From NCBI GenBank assembly GCA_022791315.1, contig JAAVYW010000014.1, positions 1-64,000 of the forward strand: a stretch of DNA of 64,000 nt. The letters run 5' to 3'. This stretch comes from Oscillospiraceae bacterium (GTDB lineage Bacteria > Bacillota > Clostridia > Oscillospirales > Ruminococcaceae). Shown here one piece after another: positions 1 through 9,574 of the stretch. Every line of letters begins with the position of its first letter. Position 1 is the stretch's first letter. A program made the translations under genes and the position numbers. The notes under the pieces were generated by a model. It was not told where the DNA came from. It was given only the letters and a program-made list of their open reading frames with translations, and ran no database searches.

Positions 1-542
1 CCAGGGTGCTCCTCATAGTATTTCACCAGCCGCTCGGCGTAGTTGGAGAGCTTGAGGAAATAGGCCTCCTCCTCGGCCTCCTCTACCTCCCGGCCGCAGT
101 CGGGGCACTTGCCGTCCTTCAGCTGGCTCTCGGTCCAGAAGGACTCGCAGGGCTTGCAGTACTTGCCCTTGTAGACGCCCTTGTAGATGTCCCCCTGTTC
201 ATAGAGGCGCTTAAAAATCTTCTGCACCGCCTCCTCGTGATAGGGGTCTGTGGTGCGGATAAAGCGGTCATAGGAGATATTCAACAGCTTCCACAGCTCC
301 TTGATGGAGGCCACAATCTCGTCCACAAACTGCTTGGGGGTCACGCCTTTGTCCTTAGCCTTGTCCTCAATCTTCTGCCCGTGCTCGTCCGTGCCTGTCA
401 GGAACATCACGTCATAGCCCTGCATCCGCTTATAGCGGGCCATGGTGTCCGCCGCCACAGTGGTGTAGCTGTGGCCGATGTGCAGCTTGTCCGAGGGATA
501 GTAAATCGGGGTCGTGATATAAAAGGTCTTCCCGTTCTTCAT
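1..542 (-). CDS. metG: Methionyl-tRNA synthetase, N-terminal part (runs off window)
   Basis: Class I aminoacyl-tRNA synthetase that charges tRNA-Met in the cytoplasm. About 180 N-terminal residues are present; the rest lies beyond base 1. The translation opens [20 protein letters not shown] and continues with the HIGH signature (LHIGHS), the TGTDEHGQK block and the zinc-binding insertion (CKPCESFW then CPDCG). These are diagnostic of MetRS. The ATG at 542 is chosen because it begins the conserved sequence and is preceded by a GAGGAAAGG ribosome binding site; a closer out-of-frame ATG gives only five codons. It is separated from the flavodoxin-like gene by a terminator, so it is probably transcribed on its own. 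Confidence 0.95.
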   Translation of the reverse strand, partial: MKNGKTFYITTPIYYPSDKLHIGHSYTTVAADTMARYKRMQGYDVMFLTGTDEHGQKIEDKAKDKGVTPKQFVDEIVASIKELWKLLNISYDRFIRTTDPYHEEAVQKIFKRLYEQGDIYKGVYKGKYCKPCESFWTESQLKDGKCPDCGREVEEAEEEAYFLKLSNYAERLVKYYEEHP

Positions 543-587
543 TGCTTTGTAACCATTCCTTTCCTCAAAACCCATGAATCTCTCTGT

Positions 588-616
588 ATCATAACATATT
601 CTTGGAAAAAGTGCAA
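588..616 (-). promoter_or_regulatory. Possible metG promoter
   Basis: On the minus strand TTGCAC (611-616) and TATGAT (588-593) are separated by 17 bases. The -10 is a good match and the -35 is weak (3/6). The position, about 40 bases upstream of the metG start, fits. Confidence 0.4.
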
Positions 617-720
617 TCTCCGCCCTGCCGCAGCGTGGGCGAATAAAAAGCCCCAGCCTGGCTCTGTCAAGGGGCAAACCCTGGATAATCCGCCGCATGT
701 CCTCGGCGGCAGCGCAAAGA

Positions 721-755
721 AAAACGCGGAGGCGCAAAACTGCAGACCTCCGCGC
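721..755 (-). terminator. Rho-independent terminator of the flavodoxin-like gene
   Basis: An 8-bp perfect stem (726-733 with 748-755) is followed on the minus strand by a U run from 725 down to 721. It begins just after the stop codon of the upstream gene. Confidence 0.7.
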
Positions 756-769
756 AAATAGGGGCAAAA

Positions 770-1195
770 TTACTGTACGTCAAACAGCTCCTTGACAATG
801 CCCTCGGCCCAGGCCACACAGGCACTGATGTCCTCCTGGGAGGGCTGGGGATGGAACATGCCCTTCGCCTTGCACTCAAAGACGTTATCCACCACATTGA
901 CACCGGGGTTGTTCTTCACCAGGGCCTTGGCAGATTCCACGCCCTCGCTGCCGGTAGCAGAGCAGGCAAAGAAAGCCACATTCTTGGCCCGGTCGGCGGT
1001 CATGCCCTTCATGAAATCCACAAACTGGGATTTCCCGGCGGCCTTGGGCTCCAGGCCTACAAAAACCAGCTTCTCGTTGTCGCAGGGATATGCGGGGGGA
1101 ATCTTATCACACTTGCTCTTGAGGTGCTTGCCGATGTTTTCAGCCAGCACCTGGGCCGAGCCCTTAGGCGAGAAATAGAGAACCTGCAATTTCAT
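770..1195 (-). CDS. Small flavodoxin-like protein
   Basis: A 141-residue protein that looks like a flavodoxin-fold domain. It starts [15 protein letters not shown], a beta strand followed by a phosphate-loop-like S/G segment typical of FMN binding. Later blocks KLVFVGLEP and [13 protein letters not shown] match the next strands and loops of the fold. It would act as a cytoplasmic one-electron carrier or FMN protein; its partner cannot be read from the neighbours. The ATG at 1195 is preferred over an upstream in-frame start at 1243 because it has a GGAGG site at the right distance and begins the conserved fold. It is a single-gene unit with its own promoter and terminator. Confidence 0.75.
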   Translation of the reverse strand: MKLQVLYFSPKGSAQVLAENIGKHLKSKCDKIPPAYPCDNEKLVFVGLEPKAAGKSQFVDFMKGMTADRAKNVAFFACSATGSEGVESAKALVKNNPGVNVVDNVFECKAKGMFHPQPSQEDISACVAWAEGIVKELFDVQ

Positions 1196-1357
1196 AACTA
1201 AAACCTCCAATAAAATGAGCTTATAATTCCCATCATAAGCCAAAAATATGTTATTTCTGAAAACAAGCCGTATCCATTCCGCAAATTTCTCTGGGCACGC
1301 CTCCGGCTCATCTCTCCTTCTCCCGAGGAAAATCCTGTAAAAGAAAGGTTATCAAAT

Positions 1358-1386
1358 AGTATAGCATCTTTTTCCCCGCTTATCAA
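1358..1386 (-). promoter_or_regulatory. Sigma-A-type promoter of the flavodoxin-like gene
   Basis: TTGATA (1381-1386) and TATACT (1358-1363) lie on the minus strand with a 17-base spacer, a near-consensus promoter. It leaves a leader of about 155 nt before the start at 1195. I see no recognisable riboswitch in it. The 1196-1567 gap otherwise holds only the ribosomal operon terminator. Confidence 0.65.
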
Positions 1387-1445
1387 GGGAAAAAGCCTAT
1401 AAGCATTTGAGAGACTCCTTGTCTATTTTGCCACAGAGGAAAACC

Positions 1446-1484
1446 AAAAACCGCCCGGAAAGCCAAAGACAGCTCTCCAGGCGG
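1446..1484 (-). terminator. Terminator of the S10-spc-alpha operon
   Basis: On the minus strand an imperfect GC-rich stem (1472-1484 with 1451-1463) is followed by a U run (1450-1446). It lies about 85 bases after the rplQ stop and is the end point of the ribosomal operon. Confidence 0.7.
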
Positions 1485-1567
1485 CAAAATACAGAGAATC
1501 AGGCGCTTTCCCTAGGGGTTATTTGAAAACAGCGGAAAGACAGTGGCCGCGTTTTTTCAAACAAGCC

Positions 1568-1909
1568 CTACACCAGCTCGATGACAGCCATCTCGGCGGC
1601 GTCGCCGCGGCGGGGGCCGATTTTGATGATACGGGTGTAGCCGCCGTTTTTATCGGCGTACTTGGGGGCGATTTCGTCAAAGGTCCTCTTCGCCACCGCT
1701 TCCTTCGTCACGAAGGAGAATACCTGCCGTTTGGAGTGGAGATTGTTCTGCTTTGCCAGAGTGATCATCTTCTCGGCTACCGCGCGAACCTCCTTTGCTC
1801 TGGTTACAGTGGTTTCGATTTTCCCGTTTTCCAGCAAAAACGTCACCATTGCCCGGAGCATGGCTTTTCTATGATCCGAAGTCCTGCCCAGTTTTCTTGT
1901 ACCGGCCAT
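1568..1909 (-). CDS. rplQ: 50S ribosomal protein L17
   Basis: 113-residue large-subunit protein near the peptide exit region. The N-terminus carries the L17 signature [14 protein letters not shown], and the whole chain is at the short bacterial length. It is the last gene of the alpha segment (infA-rpmJ-rpsM-rpsK-rpsD-rpoA-rplQ), 37 bases after rpoA, with AAGGAG before the ATG. It is followed by the operon terminator. Confidence 0.98.
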   Translation of the reverse strand: MAGTRKLGRTSDHRKAMLRAMVTFLLENGKIETTVTRAKEVRAVAEKMITLAKQNNLHSKRQVFSFVTKEAVAKRTFDEIAPKYADKNGGYTRIIKIGPRRGDAAEMAVIELV

Positions 1910-1946
1910 GGAAATTCACTCCTTTACTGCGTACTGCGGAAGGTGC

Positions 1947-2897
1947 TCAGTCCTCGTCGTCGGTGAGCTTGAAGCCCAGCGAGTTCAGCTTGCTGACCAC
2001 TTCCTCCAAAGATTTTCTGCCGAGGTTGCGTACCTTCATCATATCTTCCTCGGATTTGTTGATAAGGTCCTGCACTGTGTTGATTCCGGCGCGCTTGAGG
2101 CAGTTGAAGGAGCGCACCGAAAGGTCAAGTTCCTCAATGGTCATCTCAAGGACTTTATCCTTGCCATCATCGTCTTTTTCCACCATGATTTCAGTATAAT
2201 AGCCTTCGTCAGACAAATCCACGAACAAGTTGAGATGTTCGTTGAGGACCTTGGCTGCCAGAGATACCGCTTCCTTGGCGGAAATCGTTCCGTCTGTGAG
2301 CACCTCCAGCGTCAATTTATCATAGTCGGTGATTTGACCGACACGGGTGTTTTCCACGCTGTAATTCACTTTTAAAACAGGCGTATAGATGCTGTCCACC
2401 GGAATCACCCCGATGGTGGACTGCAAATCCTGCTTATTGCGCTCGGAGGGGACGTAGCCTCTCCCCCGGTCGATTGTAATCTCCATATACAGTTTGGCGT
2501 CCGGGCCCAGCGTGGCAATGTGCATCCCTGGATTCAAAATCTCCACCTCAGAGTCGGCCTGGATGCTTCCGGCGGTGACTTCGCACTCGCCCTCCGCCTT
2601 GATGATAACCATCTTCGGGCCGTCCCCATAGATTTTCGCGCATAGGCCTTTCAGGTTCAGCACAATCTCGGTGACATCTTCTTTGACGCCGGGCACCGTG
2701 GAAAATTCATGCTGAACACCGTCAATCTTAATTGACGTGACAGCGACACCAGGAAGCGAGGAGAGTAACACACGCCTCAGGCTGTTGCCCAAGGTAATCC
2801 CGAATCCCCTTTCCAAGGGCTCCAAGATAAATTTGCCGTATGTTCCATCGGCCTTGAGGTCCGATGTCTCAATTCTGGGTTTCTCTATCTCGATCAT
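1947..2897 (-). CDS. rpoA: RNA polymerase alpha subunit
   Basis: 316 residues, the usual length for Firmicutes. The N-terminal domain (about 1-228) contains the assembly motifs [11 protein letters not shown] and [14 protein letters not shown] sequence for dimerisation and beta/beta-prime contact. The C-terminal domain (about 245-316) has the [14 protein letters not shown] and [12 protein letters not shown] helices that contact UP elements and activators. A GGAGG site precedes the ATG. It is co-transcribed with the 30S proteins upstream and with rplQ. Confidence 0.99.
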   Translation of the reverse strand: MIEIEKPRIETSDLKADGTYGKFILEPLERGFGITLGNSLRRVLLSSLPGVAVTSIKIDGVQHEFSTVPGVKEDVTEIVLNLKGLCAKIYGDGPKMVIIKAEGECEVTAGSIQADSEVEILNPGMHIATLGPDAKLYMEITIDRGRGYVPSERNKQDLQSTIGVIPVDSIYTPVLKVNYSVENTRVGQITDYDKLTLEVLTDGTISAKEAVSLAAKVLNEHLNLFVDLSDEGYYTEIMVEKDDDGKDKVLEMTIEELDLSVRSFNCLKRAGINTVQDLINKSEEDMMKVRNLGRKSLEEVVSKLNSLGFKLTDDED

Positions 2898-2966
2898 TTA
2901 TAACCCTCCTTAACTGGACAGAATGATCTGCCTTTTGTTCGGCTTCCCCTGCCATAAAACGTCAGA

Positions 2967-3593
2967 TTACTTGGAATACAGCTCGACGATCAGCGTCTCT
3001 TCTACCTCTAAATCAATATCGGCACGGGCAGGAAGGGTATTGATCTTTGCCTGGGCGGCATCGGCGTTCAGGTCCAGCCACGCGGGCACGGGACGGCTGC
3101 CGTTGACCTCGGCAATCAGTTTGAACTTGGGGCTCTGCTTGCTCTCATCCTTAATGGCCACCATATCGCCGGCCTTTACCAGATAAGAGGGGATATTCAC
3201 GGTTTTGCCATTGACAGTGAAATGGCGGTGCAGCACCAGCTGGCGGGCTTCCGCTCTGGAATTTGCCCAGCCCAGGCGATAGACCACGTTGTCCAGGCGG
3301 CTCTCCAGGATTTGGAGCAGGTTTTCACCGGTCACGCCGGACTTCTTCTCAGCCATCTCAAAGTATTTGGCAAATTGGCTCTCCAAAACGCCATAATAGC
3401 GCTTCGCAGTCTGCTTTGCCCGCAGCTGCAAGCCATATTCCGAAACTTTTTTACGGTTCTGTCCATGCTGCCCAGGGGCATAGGAGCGACGGGCCACGGC
3501 GCACTTGTCCGTATAGCATCTCTGGCCCTTTAAGAATAATTTCGCGCCCTCGCGGCGGCACAATCTGCAAACCGCACCAGTATATCTAGCCAT
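2967..3593 (-). CDS. rpsD: 30S ribosomal protein S4, zinc-binding type
   Basis: 208-residue primary 16S rRNA binder that nucleates assembly of the 30S body. The N-terminus holds four cysteines (C9, C12, C26, C31), so this is the zinc-binding form of S4, followed by the [10 protein letters not shown] block. An S4 RNA-binding domain occupies about residues 98-160 ([21 protein letters not shown]). It sits in the alpha operon between rpsK and rpoA, whereas some Bacillales keep rpsD elsewhere. Confidence 0.98.
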   Translation of the reverse strand: MARYTGAVCRLCRREGAKLFLKGQRCYTDKCAVARRSYAPGQHGQNRKKVSEYGLQLRAKQTAKRYYGVLESQFAKYFEMAEKKSGVTGENLLQILESRLDNVVYRLGWANSRAEARQLVLHRHFTVNGKTVNIPSYLVKAGDMVAIKDESKQSPKFKLIAEVNGSRPVPAWLDLNADAAQAKINTLPARADIDLEVEETLIVELYSK

Positions 3594-3614
3594 AGTCGTT
3601 TCCTCCTTTCAGGA

Positions 3615-4016
3615 TTAGACACGTCTTCTCTTGGGCGGGCGGCAACCATTGTGGGGGATGGGGGTCACGTCTTTAATCATATTGACCTCCAGACCAGCGG
3701 ACTGCAGCGCACGAATCGCGGCTTCACGGCCCGCGCCCGGCCCCTTGACGTATACCTCCACACTCTTTAAGCCATGTTCCTTCGCGGCGTTGGCAGCGGT
3801 CTCGGCAGCAGTCTGGGCGGCAAAGGGGGTGGATTTTCTCGACCCTCTAAACCCCAGCCCGCCAGCGCTGGCCCAGGAAATCGCATTACCCTGCACGTCG
3901 GTGATGGTGACAATGGTGTTATTGAATGTGGACTGGATATGGACGGCTCCACGCTCGATATTCTTCCGCTCACGGCGTCTGCGGGTCGTGGCCTTCTTTA
4001 CATTGGCTTTTGCCAT
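3615..4016 (-). CDS. rpsK: 30S ribosomal protein S11
   Basis: 133-residue platform protein next to the decoding region and Shine-Dalgarno helix. Diagnostic segments are [34 protein letters not shown] and the basic C-terminus [12 protein letters not shown]. It lies 18 bases after rpsM with a GGAGGG site. Strand, spacing and order are those of the alpha operon. Confidence 0.98.
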   Translation of the reverse strand: MAKANVKKATTRRRRERKNIERGAVHIQSTFNNTIVTITDVQGNAISWASAGGLGFRGSRKSTPFAAQTAAETAANAAKEHGLKSVEVYVKGPGAGREAAIRALQSAGLEVNMIKDVTPIPHNGCRPPKRRRV

Positions 4017-4034
4017 CTCACATTTCCCTCCCTG

Positions 4035-4403
4035 TTACTTCTTCTTGTTGGCGACCGTTCTCTTCGGTCCCTTACGGGTACGGGCATTCGTCCGGGTGCG
4101 CTGCCCTCTCACCGGCAGGCCCTTTCTGTGACGGACGCCACGATAGCAGCCGATTTCAATGAGACGCTTGATGTCCAGCGCCACGTTCCGGCGCAGGTCG
4201 CCTTCCACGGTCAGGTTTTTATCAATATAATCACGGATTTTTGCCAAGTCGTCTTCCGACAAGTCCTTCACCCGGATATCGGGGTTGACGCCGGTGGACG
4301 CCAGAATATCTCTGGATGTTTTCAGTCCAATCCCATACACATAGGTCAGACCAATTTCGACTCGCTTTTCTCTGGGCAAGTCAACGCCTGCAATACGCGC
4401 CAT
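4035..4403 (-). CDS. rpsM: 30S ribosomal protein S13
   Basis: 122-residue head protein forming intersubunit bridges and touching the P-site tRNA. It begins [20 protein letters not shown], contains the helix-two-turn-helix region [12 protein letters not shown], and ends in a basic tail ([21 protein letters not shown] minus one end) typical of S13. GGAGG precedes the ATG. A long hairpin separates it from rpmJ upstream. Confidence 0.97.
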   Translation of the reverse strand: MARIAGVDLPREKRVEIGLTYVYGIGLKTSRDILASTGVNPDIRVKDLSEDDLAKIRDYIDKNLTVEGDLRRNVALDIKRLIEIGCYRGVRHRKGLPVRGQRTRTNARTRKGPKRTVANKKK

Positions 4404-4479
4404 TTCCTGTACACCTCCACTAATTTGGATTTATACTAACTTATCCGGCCGCCTGCTGCGGCCCGGCGGCCCTGCCGCC

Positions 4480-4541
4480 AAAAATACTGTTCTGCCCGCT
4501 GCCGGCGGGCGCGGCGCTCCCGCGCCGCAGCAGAGCAGTAT
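4480..4541 (-). terminator. Intra-operon hairpin with U run between rpmJ and rpsM
   Basis: On the minus strand, after rpmJ, a long GC-rich fold is closed by ATACTG (4541-4536) pairing with CAGTAT (4489-4484) and followed by a five-U run. It has the shape of a terminator but lies inside the ribosomal operon, so it may be a partial attenuator or a processing site. The pairing is seen by eye; the function is inferred. Confidence 0.45.
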
Positions 4542-4547
4542 CGCAAT

Positions 4548-4661
4548 TTAGCCCTGACGCTGCTTGTGCTTGGGGTTGGCGCAGATTACCATAACACGGC
4601 CTTTGCGCTTAATCACCTTGCATTTTTCGCACATGGGCTTCACGGAAGGTCTCACTTTCAC
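4548..4661 (-). CDS. rpmJ: 50S ribosomal protein L36, zinc-binding type
   Basis: 37-residue protein with a GTG start after GGAGG. It has the complete C-x2-C...C-x4-H zinc site (C11, C14, C27, H32) in [14 protein letters not shown] and [13 protein letters not shown]36 binds 23S rRNA near the base of the L7/L12 stalk. It lies between infA and rpsM, its conserved place. Confidence 0.96.
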   Translation of the reverse strand: MKVRPSVKPMCEKCKVIKRKGRVMVICANPKHKQRQG

Positions 4662-4710
4662 TTGAATTACCTCCTTACTGCCTGGGGCCAACGGCCCCTT
4701 TATCACTCGC

Positions 4711-4929
4711 TTATTTGGAACGCCAGGTAATGCGGCCCTTGCTCAGGTCATAGGGCGACATTTCCACTGTTACTTTGTCCCCGGGCAGGATGCGGATAAA
4801 GTTCATCCGCAGCTTTCCGGAAATATGGGCAAGGATTTTATGCCCGTTTTGCAGCTCCACCTGGAACATGGCGTTGGGCAAAGACTCCAGTACCACGCCT
4901 TCAATCTCAATGACATCGTCTTTGGACAA
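4711..4929 (-). CDS. infA: Translation initiation factor IF-1
   Basis: 72-residue single OB-fold (S1-like) factor that occupies the ribosomal A site during initiation. It reads [19 protein letters not shown] and [19 protein letters not shown], both standard. The start is TTG at 4929: GGAGG lies the right distance upstream and the length then equals the family norm. A longer in-frame version starting at 4965 would overlap the KOW gene by 20 bases and add 12 non-conserved residues. Confidence 0.97.
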   Translation of the reverse strand: MSKDDVIEIEGVVLESLPNAMFQVELQNGHKILAHISGKLRMNFIRILPGDKVTVEMSPYDLSKGRITWRSK

Positions 4930-4945
4930 GCAAACTACCTCCTTG

Positions 4946-5206
4946 TCAGTCGGCTGGGCGCCCATCCCCGTATTGATAGGGGAAGAGGGCCCGGCGCAGC
5001 TCCCGGTTGGTGGGGAGGGGCTCCACAGAAACCGTCCCCCCGGTGGCCGCCACGTGTTTCAAGTTTTTGCGTTTGGGCTTTTCCACCCGGCGCACCTTGC
5101 CGTCGGCAATGACACAGCTGCCTGCCTCCAACCGGAGCACCGCGTAAAATCTGTCTTTGTCATGGCCCGCCAGGGACCGCACAATGCTGCCAAGCCGAAT
5201 TTCCAT
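4946..5206 (-). CDS. KOW-domain RNA-binding protein (L14e-like)
   Basis: 86-residue basic protein with a KOW/SH3-like fold at the N-terminus ([22 protein letters not shown]) and a lysine-rich patch (KPKRKNLKH). Small KOW proteins of this type are conserved between map and infA in Clostridia. They resemble eukaryotic L14e/L27e and are thought to bind rRNA, but no exact role is established. It lies 11 bases after map and is followed directly by infA. Confidence 0.85.
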   Translation of the reverse strand: MEIRLGSIVRSLAGHDKDRFYAVLRLEAGSCVIADGKVRRVEKPKRKNLKHVAATGGTVSVEPLPTNRELRRALFPYQYGDGRPAD

Positions 5207-5217
5207 ACCCTACGCTC

Positions 5218-5967
5218 CTAGACTCTGGTGAGGATGACGGGGCCGTTGTCGGTGATGGCTACCGTATGCTCAAAATGGGCGGAAAGGCTCCTGCTGGCAG
5301 TGAGCACTGTCCAGCCGTCGGGCTGCACCTCAATGGCAGAACCCTTGGCGTTAATCATGGGCTCAATGGCAATCGTCATGCCGCTCTGCAGGCGCAGGCC
5401 CCGGCCCGGTACGCCATAGTTTTGCACTTCCGGCGCCTCGTGGAGCTGCCGCCCCACACCGTGGCCCACATAGTCCCGCACCGCTGCAAAGCCATACTGC
5501 TTTACATGGGATTCCACCGCATTGCCCAAGTCGCCCAGACGGCCCTTGGGCACAGCCTTTTCAATACCCTTATAGAGGCTTTCCTCCGTCACCCGCAGCA
5601 AGAGCGCGGCCTCTTCGGAGATTTCCCCTGCGGCAAAGGTATAGGCGTTATCCCCGTGGAAGCCGTTTAAAAAGGCCCCCACGTCGATACTCACGATGTC
5701 CCCCTCCTTCACCACCCGGCTGGGGCTGGGGATGCCGTGAATCACCTCATCGTTGATGGAGATACAGGCGCTGCCGGGAAAGCCGTTGTATCCCAAGAAG
5801 GAGGGCTTACCCCCGTGGGAGACAATCACCTTGTGGACGATTTTGTCCAGCTCCGCCGTGGTTACGCCGGGCTTTACCGCCTCCCCCACCGTGGCAAGGG
5901 CCAGGGCAGAGAGCTTGCAGGCGTCCCGTATCTTCTCCATGTCCTTCGCTGTTTTGAGTACAATCAT
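5218..5967 (-). CDS. map: Methionine aminopeptidase, type I
   Basis: 249-residue cytoplasmic metalloprotease that removes the initiator methionine. The conserved blocks are present: GFPGSACISINDEVIHG, the metal-binding VSIDVGAFLNGFHGDNA, GHGVGRQLHEAP and TIAIEPM. The length matches the type Ia bacterial enzyme without an N-terminal extension. It starts two bases after the adk stop with GGAGG inside the end of adk, so translation is coupled. Confidence 0.98.
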   Translation of the reverse strand: MIVLKTAKDMEKIRDACKLSALALATVGEAVKPGVTTAELDKIVHKVIVSHGGKPSFLGYNGFPGSACISINDEVIHGIPSPSRVVKEGDIVSIDVGAFLNGFHGDNAYTFAAGEISEEAALLLRVTEESLYKGIEKAVPKGRLGDLGNAVESHVKQYGFAAVRDYVGHGVGRQLHEAPEVQNYGVPGRGLRLQSGMTIAIEPMINAKGSAIEVQPDGWTVLTASRSLSAHFEHTVAITDNGPVILTRV

Positions 5968-5969
5968 GG

Positions 5970-6611
5970 CTATCCTCCATACCGGGAAAGCGTATCCAGC
6001 ACCAGTTTCGTGGTATCGGCCACCTCTTCCTGCCCCTGTACGATGGCCAGCTTGCCCTTTGCCTCGTAGAAATCCTTGAGGGGCTCGGTCTGCTCATGGT
6101 AGACAGTGAGCCGCTTGGCCACTGTCTCGGGGGCGTCGTCCGCCCGCACGATGAGCTCGCCGCTGCACCGGTCGCACACGCCCTCGGCCTTGGAGGGCTT
6201 AAAGGCGGTGTGGTAGGAGGCGCCGCAGGAGGCGCACACCCGCCGCCCGGTGAGGCGCCGCATGATGTCCTCGTCAGCCACCTCGATGTCCAGCACCAGG
6301 TCAATCGCCACCCCCAGCTCCTCCAGCGCCTGTGCCTGCTGCACATTGCGGGGGAAGCCGTCCAGGATAAAGCCGCCGGCGCAGTCAGGCTCGGCCAGCC
6401 GCTCCTTGATGATGGAAATCACCAGGTCGTCCGGCACCAGCTGCCCGGCATCCATAAAGCCCTTGGCCTTTACGCCCAGCTCTGTGCCCTTGCGCACTGC
6501 TTCTTTCAGGATATTGCCTGTGCTCACGGCGGGGATGTGCAGCGTGTCGCAGATGACCTCCGCCTGTGTGCCTTTCCCCGCGCCGGGGGCTCCCAGAAGA
6601 ATCATTTTCAT
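5970..6611 (-). CDS. adk: Adenylate kinase, zinc-LID type
   Basis: 213-residue enzyme interconverting ATP + AMP and 2 ADP. P-loop GAPGAGKGTQ at residues 7-16, the DGFPRN AMP-binding motif near 84-89, and the LID domain with four cysteines (C126, C129, C146, C149), marking the structural zinc form common in Gram-positives. AAGGAG precedes the ATG. It is in its standard place between secY and map. Confidence 0.98.
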   Translation of the reverse strand: MKMILLGAPGAGKGTQAEVICDTLHIPAVSTGNILKEAVRKGTELGVKAKGFMDAGQLVPDDLVISIIKERLAEPDCAGGFILDGFPRNVQQAQALEELGVAIDLVLDIEVADEDIMRRLTGRRVCASCGASYHTAFKPSKAEGVCDRCSGELIVRADDAPETVAKRLTVYHEQTEPLKDFYEAKGKLAIVQGQEEVADTTKLVLDTLSRYGG

Positions 6612-6664
6612 AGTCGTTTGCTCCTTTTTGGGGTTCCGTCCCTACCGGGCGGGTCTGATGGCGC

Positions 6665-7963
6665 CTATTCCAAGAAGCCCTTGTAGTGGCGCATCATCAT
6701 CTGGGATTCCAGCGCACGGGTGGTATCCAGCGCCACGCTCACCAGAATCAAGATGGAAGTACCGCCCAGCGCCACATTCATGCCGGTGACGGCAGAGAGC
6801 GCGATGGGGAGCACTGCGATAACGCCTAAGAAGAGGGCGCCCAAGAGCGTCACCTTAGACACCACCTTGGCAATGAAGTCCGAAGTGGGCTTGCCGGGGC
6901 GGATACCGGGAATCGCACCGCTCTGCTTCCGCAGGTTGTTGGAAATCTCAATAGGGTTGTACTGCACCGCCACATAGAAGAAGTTAAAGGCGATAATCAG
7001 CACGAAATAGACAATGGCATAGAGCCATCCGGTATAGTCAAACACGCCCAGGACCTTATCCCAGAACCCGCCCTCCGTGGGATTGACAAACGCGGCAATG
7101 GTGCCGGGGATGGCAATCAGGGAAGAGGCGAAGATGATGGGCATCACGCCGGACATATTCACCTTAATCGGGATATGGGAGGACTGGCCGCCGTACATCT
7201 TTCTCCCCACCACCCGCTTGGCATACTGCACAGGGATGCGCCGCTCGGCGTTGGTCATCACCACAATAAAGCCGATGATAGCCACAAAGAGCGCCACAAT
7301 CAGCGGGACAAAGAAGAAGTACTTGGTCTCCCCCTGCGCCGCCAGCTGCAAATAGTTCCACAGCGTCGTCACCGCCGCGGGGCCGCGGGAGATGATACCG
7401 GCAAACAGGATGATGGAGATACCGTTGCCCACGCCCTTCTTGTCCAGCTGCTCGCCCAGCCACATAATCAGCGTGGTGCCTGCAATGAAGGACACGATGA
7501 TGATGGCAGCGGCAAACACGCCGGAGACGCCGTCCTCATAGGTGACGGCACCGTAGCTGCGCAGGGTCAGGTAATAGGCCAAAGCCTGGATGGCCGCCAG
7601 GACCACAGTGGTCCAGCGGGTGATTTTGTTGAGCCGCTTGCGCCCCTCTTCCCCCTCTTTGCTCAGCCGTTCCAGATAGGGAATGGCAATGGTGAGCAGC
7701 TGGATAATGATGGACGCATTGATATACGGAGTGACCGACATTGCAAACAGGGTCGCCTGGGAAAAGGCGCCGCCGGTGAGCATGTTCAGATAGCCAAACA
7801 GGTTGCCGCTGTTGGAACTAATCATCTGCTGCAATGTGCTGGGGTCCAGAAAGGGAACTGGAATCGCCGCCCCAACGCGGAAAATCACAATGATAAGCAG
7901 GGTGTAAAGGAGCTTTTTCCGCAGCTCGGGCATTTTCCAGGCATTCTTTAAGGTCTCGAACAC
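6665..7963 (-). CDS. secY: Preprotein translocase subunit SecY
   Basis: 432-residue channel subunit of the Sec translocon, with ten predicted membrane segments. Signature regions include the N-terminal FRVGAAIPVPF, LFAMSVTPYINASIIIQLL and the C-terminal cytoplasmic loop with KQSGAIPGIRPG. The start is GTG at 7963, one base after the rplO stop, with GAGGTG overlapping the rplO end. It is co-transcribed with the spc ribosomal genes and adk. Confidence 0.99.
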   Translation of the reverse strand: MFETLKNAWKMPELRKKLLYTLLIIVIFRVGAAIPVPFLDPSTLQQMISSNSGNLFGYLNMLTGGAFSQATLFAMSVTPYINASIIIQLLTIAIPYLERLSKEGEEGRKRLNKITRWTTVVLAAIQALAYYLTLRSYGAVTYEDGVSGVFAAAIIIVSFIAGTTLIMWLGEQLDKKGVGNGISIILFAGIISRGPAAVTTLWNYLQLAAQGETKYFFFVPLIVALFVAIIGFIVVMTNAERRIPVQYAKRVVGRKMYGGQSSHIPIKVNMSGVMPIIFASSLIAIPGTIAAFVNPTEGGFWDKVLGVFDYTGWLYAIVYFVLIIAFNFFYVAVQYNPIEISNNLRKQSGAIPGIRPGKPTSDFIAKVVSKVTLLGALFLGVIAVLPIALSAVTGMNVALGGTSILILVSVALDTTRALESQMMMRHYKGFLE

Positions 7964-7964
7964 C

Positions 7965-8408
7965 TTACTTCACCTCGGCCTTTCCGCCTGCCTCCTCAAT
8001 TTTCTGCTTGGCAGATTTTGAAAAAGCTGCTGCTTCCACGGTCAGCTTCTTAGTCAGCTCACCGTCCCCGAGTACCTTGATACCGTCCAGCGGCTTTTTC
8101 ACCAAACCTGCCGCCAGGATGGCCTCCTGGGTTACAACTGCCCCGTCCTCGAATCGCTCCAGGTCGGAGAGGTTGATGTTGGCATAGGTGGTGGCAAAGA
8201 TTTTATTGTTGAAGCCCCGCTTGGGGATTCTTCTCTGTAAAGGCATCTGGCCGCCCTCAAAACCGGGCCGCACGCCGCCGCCCGAGCGGGCCTTCTGGCC
8301 CTTGTGGCCCTTGCCGGCAGTTTTGCCGTTGCCGGAGCCCGCGCCCCTGCCCTTGCGGTATGCGCTTTTGTTGGAACCGGGAGCCGGACTGAGTTCATGC
8401 AGTCTCAC
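7965..8408 (-). CDS. rplO: 50S ribosomal protein L15
   Basis: 147-residue late-assembly 23S rRNA binder. The N-terminus is the typical glycine/basic extension ([20 protein letters not shown]) followed by the compact C-terminal domain. The start is GTG with an AGGAGG site. It is flanked by rpmD and secY as in nearly all bacteria. Confidence 0.97.
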   Translation of the reverse strand: MRLHELSPAPGSNKSAYRKGRGAGSGNGKTAGKGHKGQKARSGGGVRPGFEGGQMPLQRRIPKRGFNNKIFATTYANINLSDLERFEDGAVVTQEAILAAGLVKKPLDGIKVLGDGELTKKLTVEAAAFSKSAKQKIEEAGGKAEVK

Positions 8409-8490
8409 GAATACGCACCTCCTTGTCCAGAATTGCGGGGAACCTCCCGCACCTCTGTCTTCTTGCGCTTGCTAAATTAGGCTTAAGCCG

Positions 8491-8670
8491 TTAGGCTTTT
8501 TCCACCTGGATGAGGTGGCAGATTTTCTTGATTTTGCCCTGGGTGGGCGCGTTGTCCGGCTGCACAGTGGCATCGCCGATTTTCCGCAGGCCCAGAGAAT
8601 GGGCAGTGGCAATCTGATCGTCTTTTCTCCCAATCAGACTCTTGGTCAGGGTCACTTTCACGTTTTCCAT
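8491..8670 (-). CDS. rpmD: 50S ribosomal protein L30
   Basis: 59-residue protein beginning [20 protein letters not shown], with [13 protein letters not shown] in the middle, both characteristic of bacterial L30. It starts 12 bases after rpsE with an AAGGAGG site. It is short enough to be missed by ORF callers but unmistakable in sequence and position. Confidence 0.95.
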   Translation of the reverse strand: MENVKVTLTKSLIGRKDDQIATAHSLGLRKIGDATVQPDNAPTQGKIKKICHLIQVEKA

Positions 8671-8682
8671 GTTTGCCCCTCC

Positions 8683-9183
8683 TTAACCCAGAATCTCGCT
8701 GGGCTGCTTGCCCCGCATTGCCGCAACCTCTTCCACAGTGCGCAGAGCCTTTAAGCCCTCCAAGGTGGCCTTTACCACATTGGTGGGGTTATTGGAGCGC
8801 AGCGATTTGGTACGGATATTGGAAATACCCACTACCTCCACCACAGCACGCACTGCGCCGCCGGCGATAACGCCGGTACCAGGGGCGGCGGGCTTTAACA
8901 GCACCCGGCCCGCGCCATAGGCGCCCAGCACTTCGTGGGGGATGGTGGTGTCCTTCAGCGAAATCTTCATCAGGTTCTTTTTGGCGTCTTCAATTCCCTT
9001 GCGGATGGCCTCAGGCACCTCGGAGGCTTTTCCCAGGCCGAAACCCACAATGCCATTCCCGTCGCCCACCACGACCAGCGCGGCGAACTTGAAGATACGG
9101 CCGCCCTTGACCGTTTTGGAGACGCGGTTGATAGACACCACTCTCTCCTGGAGGTCCAGCGTAGAAGCATCAATCCTAGTCAA
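8683..9183 (-). CDS. rpsE: 30S ribosomal protein S5
   Basis: 166-residue protein at the mRNA entry tunnel, important for decoding accuracy. The N-terminal double-stranded-RNA-binding domain contains [20 protein letters not shown] and [15 protein letters not shown]. The C-terminal domain carries [17 protein letters not shown]. The start is TTG at 9183, set by a GGAGGAGG site eight bases upstream. rplR and rpmD flank it. Confidence 0.97.
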   Translation of the reverse strand: MTRIDASTLDLQERVVSINRVSKTVKGGRIFKFAALVVVGDGNGIVGFGLGKASEVPEAIRKGIEDAKKNLMKISLKDTTIPHEVLGAYGAGRVLLKPAAPGTGVIAGGAVRAVVEVVGISNIRTKSLRSNNPTNVVKATLEGLKALRTVEEVAAMRGKQPSEILG

Positions 9184-9198
9184 CAGTATCCCTCCTCC

Positions 9199-9558
9199 TT
9201 AGAATTTCAGGCCGCCCTCGCGGGCTCCCTCTGCCAGCTCTTTGACCCGGCCGTGATAGATGTAGCCGCCACGGTCAAAGACCACATTGGTAATGCCGGC
9301 TGCCAGAGCCTTTTCGGCCACACGCTGGCCCACCTTTTTCGCGGCTTCCTTATTTCCGCCGTATCCATCAAAGTCCTTTTCCACAGTGGACGCGCTCACC
9401 AGGGTCTTGCCGGAGGCGTCGTCGATAATCTGGGCATAGATATGCTTTGAGGAGCGGAATACATCCAGACGAGGACGCTCGGCAGTGCCGGAGATTTTGG
9501 TGCGTACTCTCGTGTGTCGCAAAAGCCTTGCCTTGTTGCTGTCAGGCTTTTTTACCAT
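9199..9558 (-). CDS. rplR: 50S ribosomal protein L18
   Basis: 119-residue 5S rRNA-binding protein of the central protuberance. Diagnostic pieces are [33 protein letters not shown] and the C-terminal [20 protein letters not shown]. It has an AAGGAG site and standard spacing between rplF and rpsE. Confidence 0.97.
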   Translation of the reverse strand: MVKKPDSNKARLLRHTRVRTKISGTAERPRLDVFRSSKHIYAQIIDDASGKTLVSASTVEKDFDGYGGNKEAAKKVGQRVAEKALAAGITNVVFDRGGYIYHGRVKELAEGAREGGLKF

Positions 9559-9574
9559 AATGGCTCACTCCTTC

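Noticed and set aside
1198..1386. 62-codon minus-strand frame in the flavodoxin gene leader
   Set aside because: No family, no good ribosome binding site, begins within the promoter's -35 region; treated as leader.
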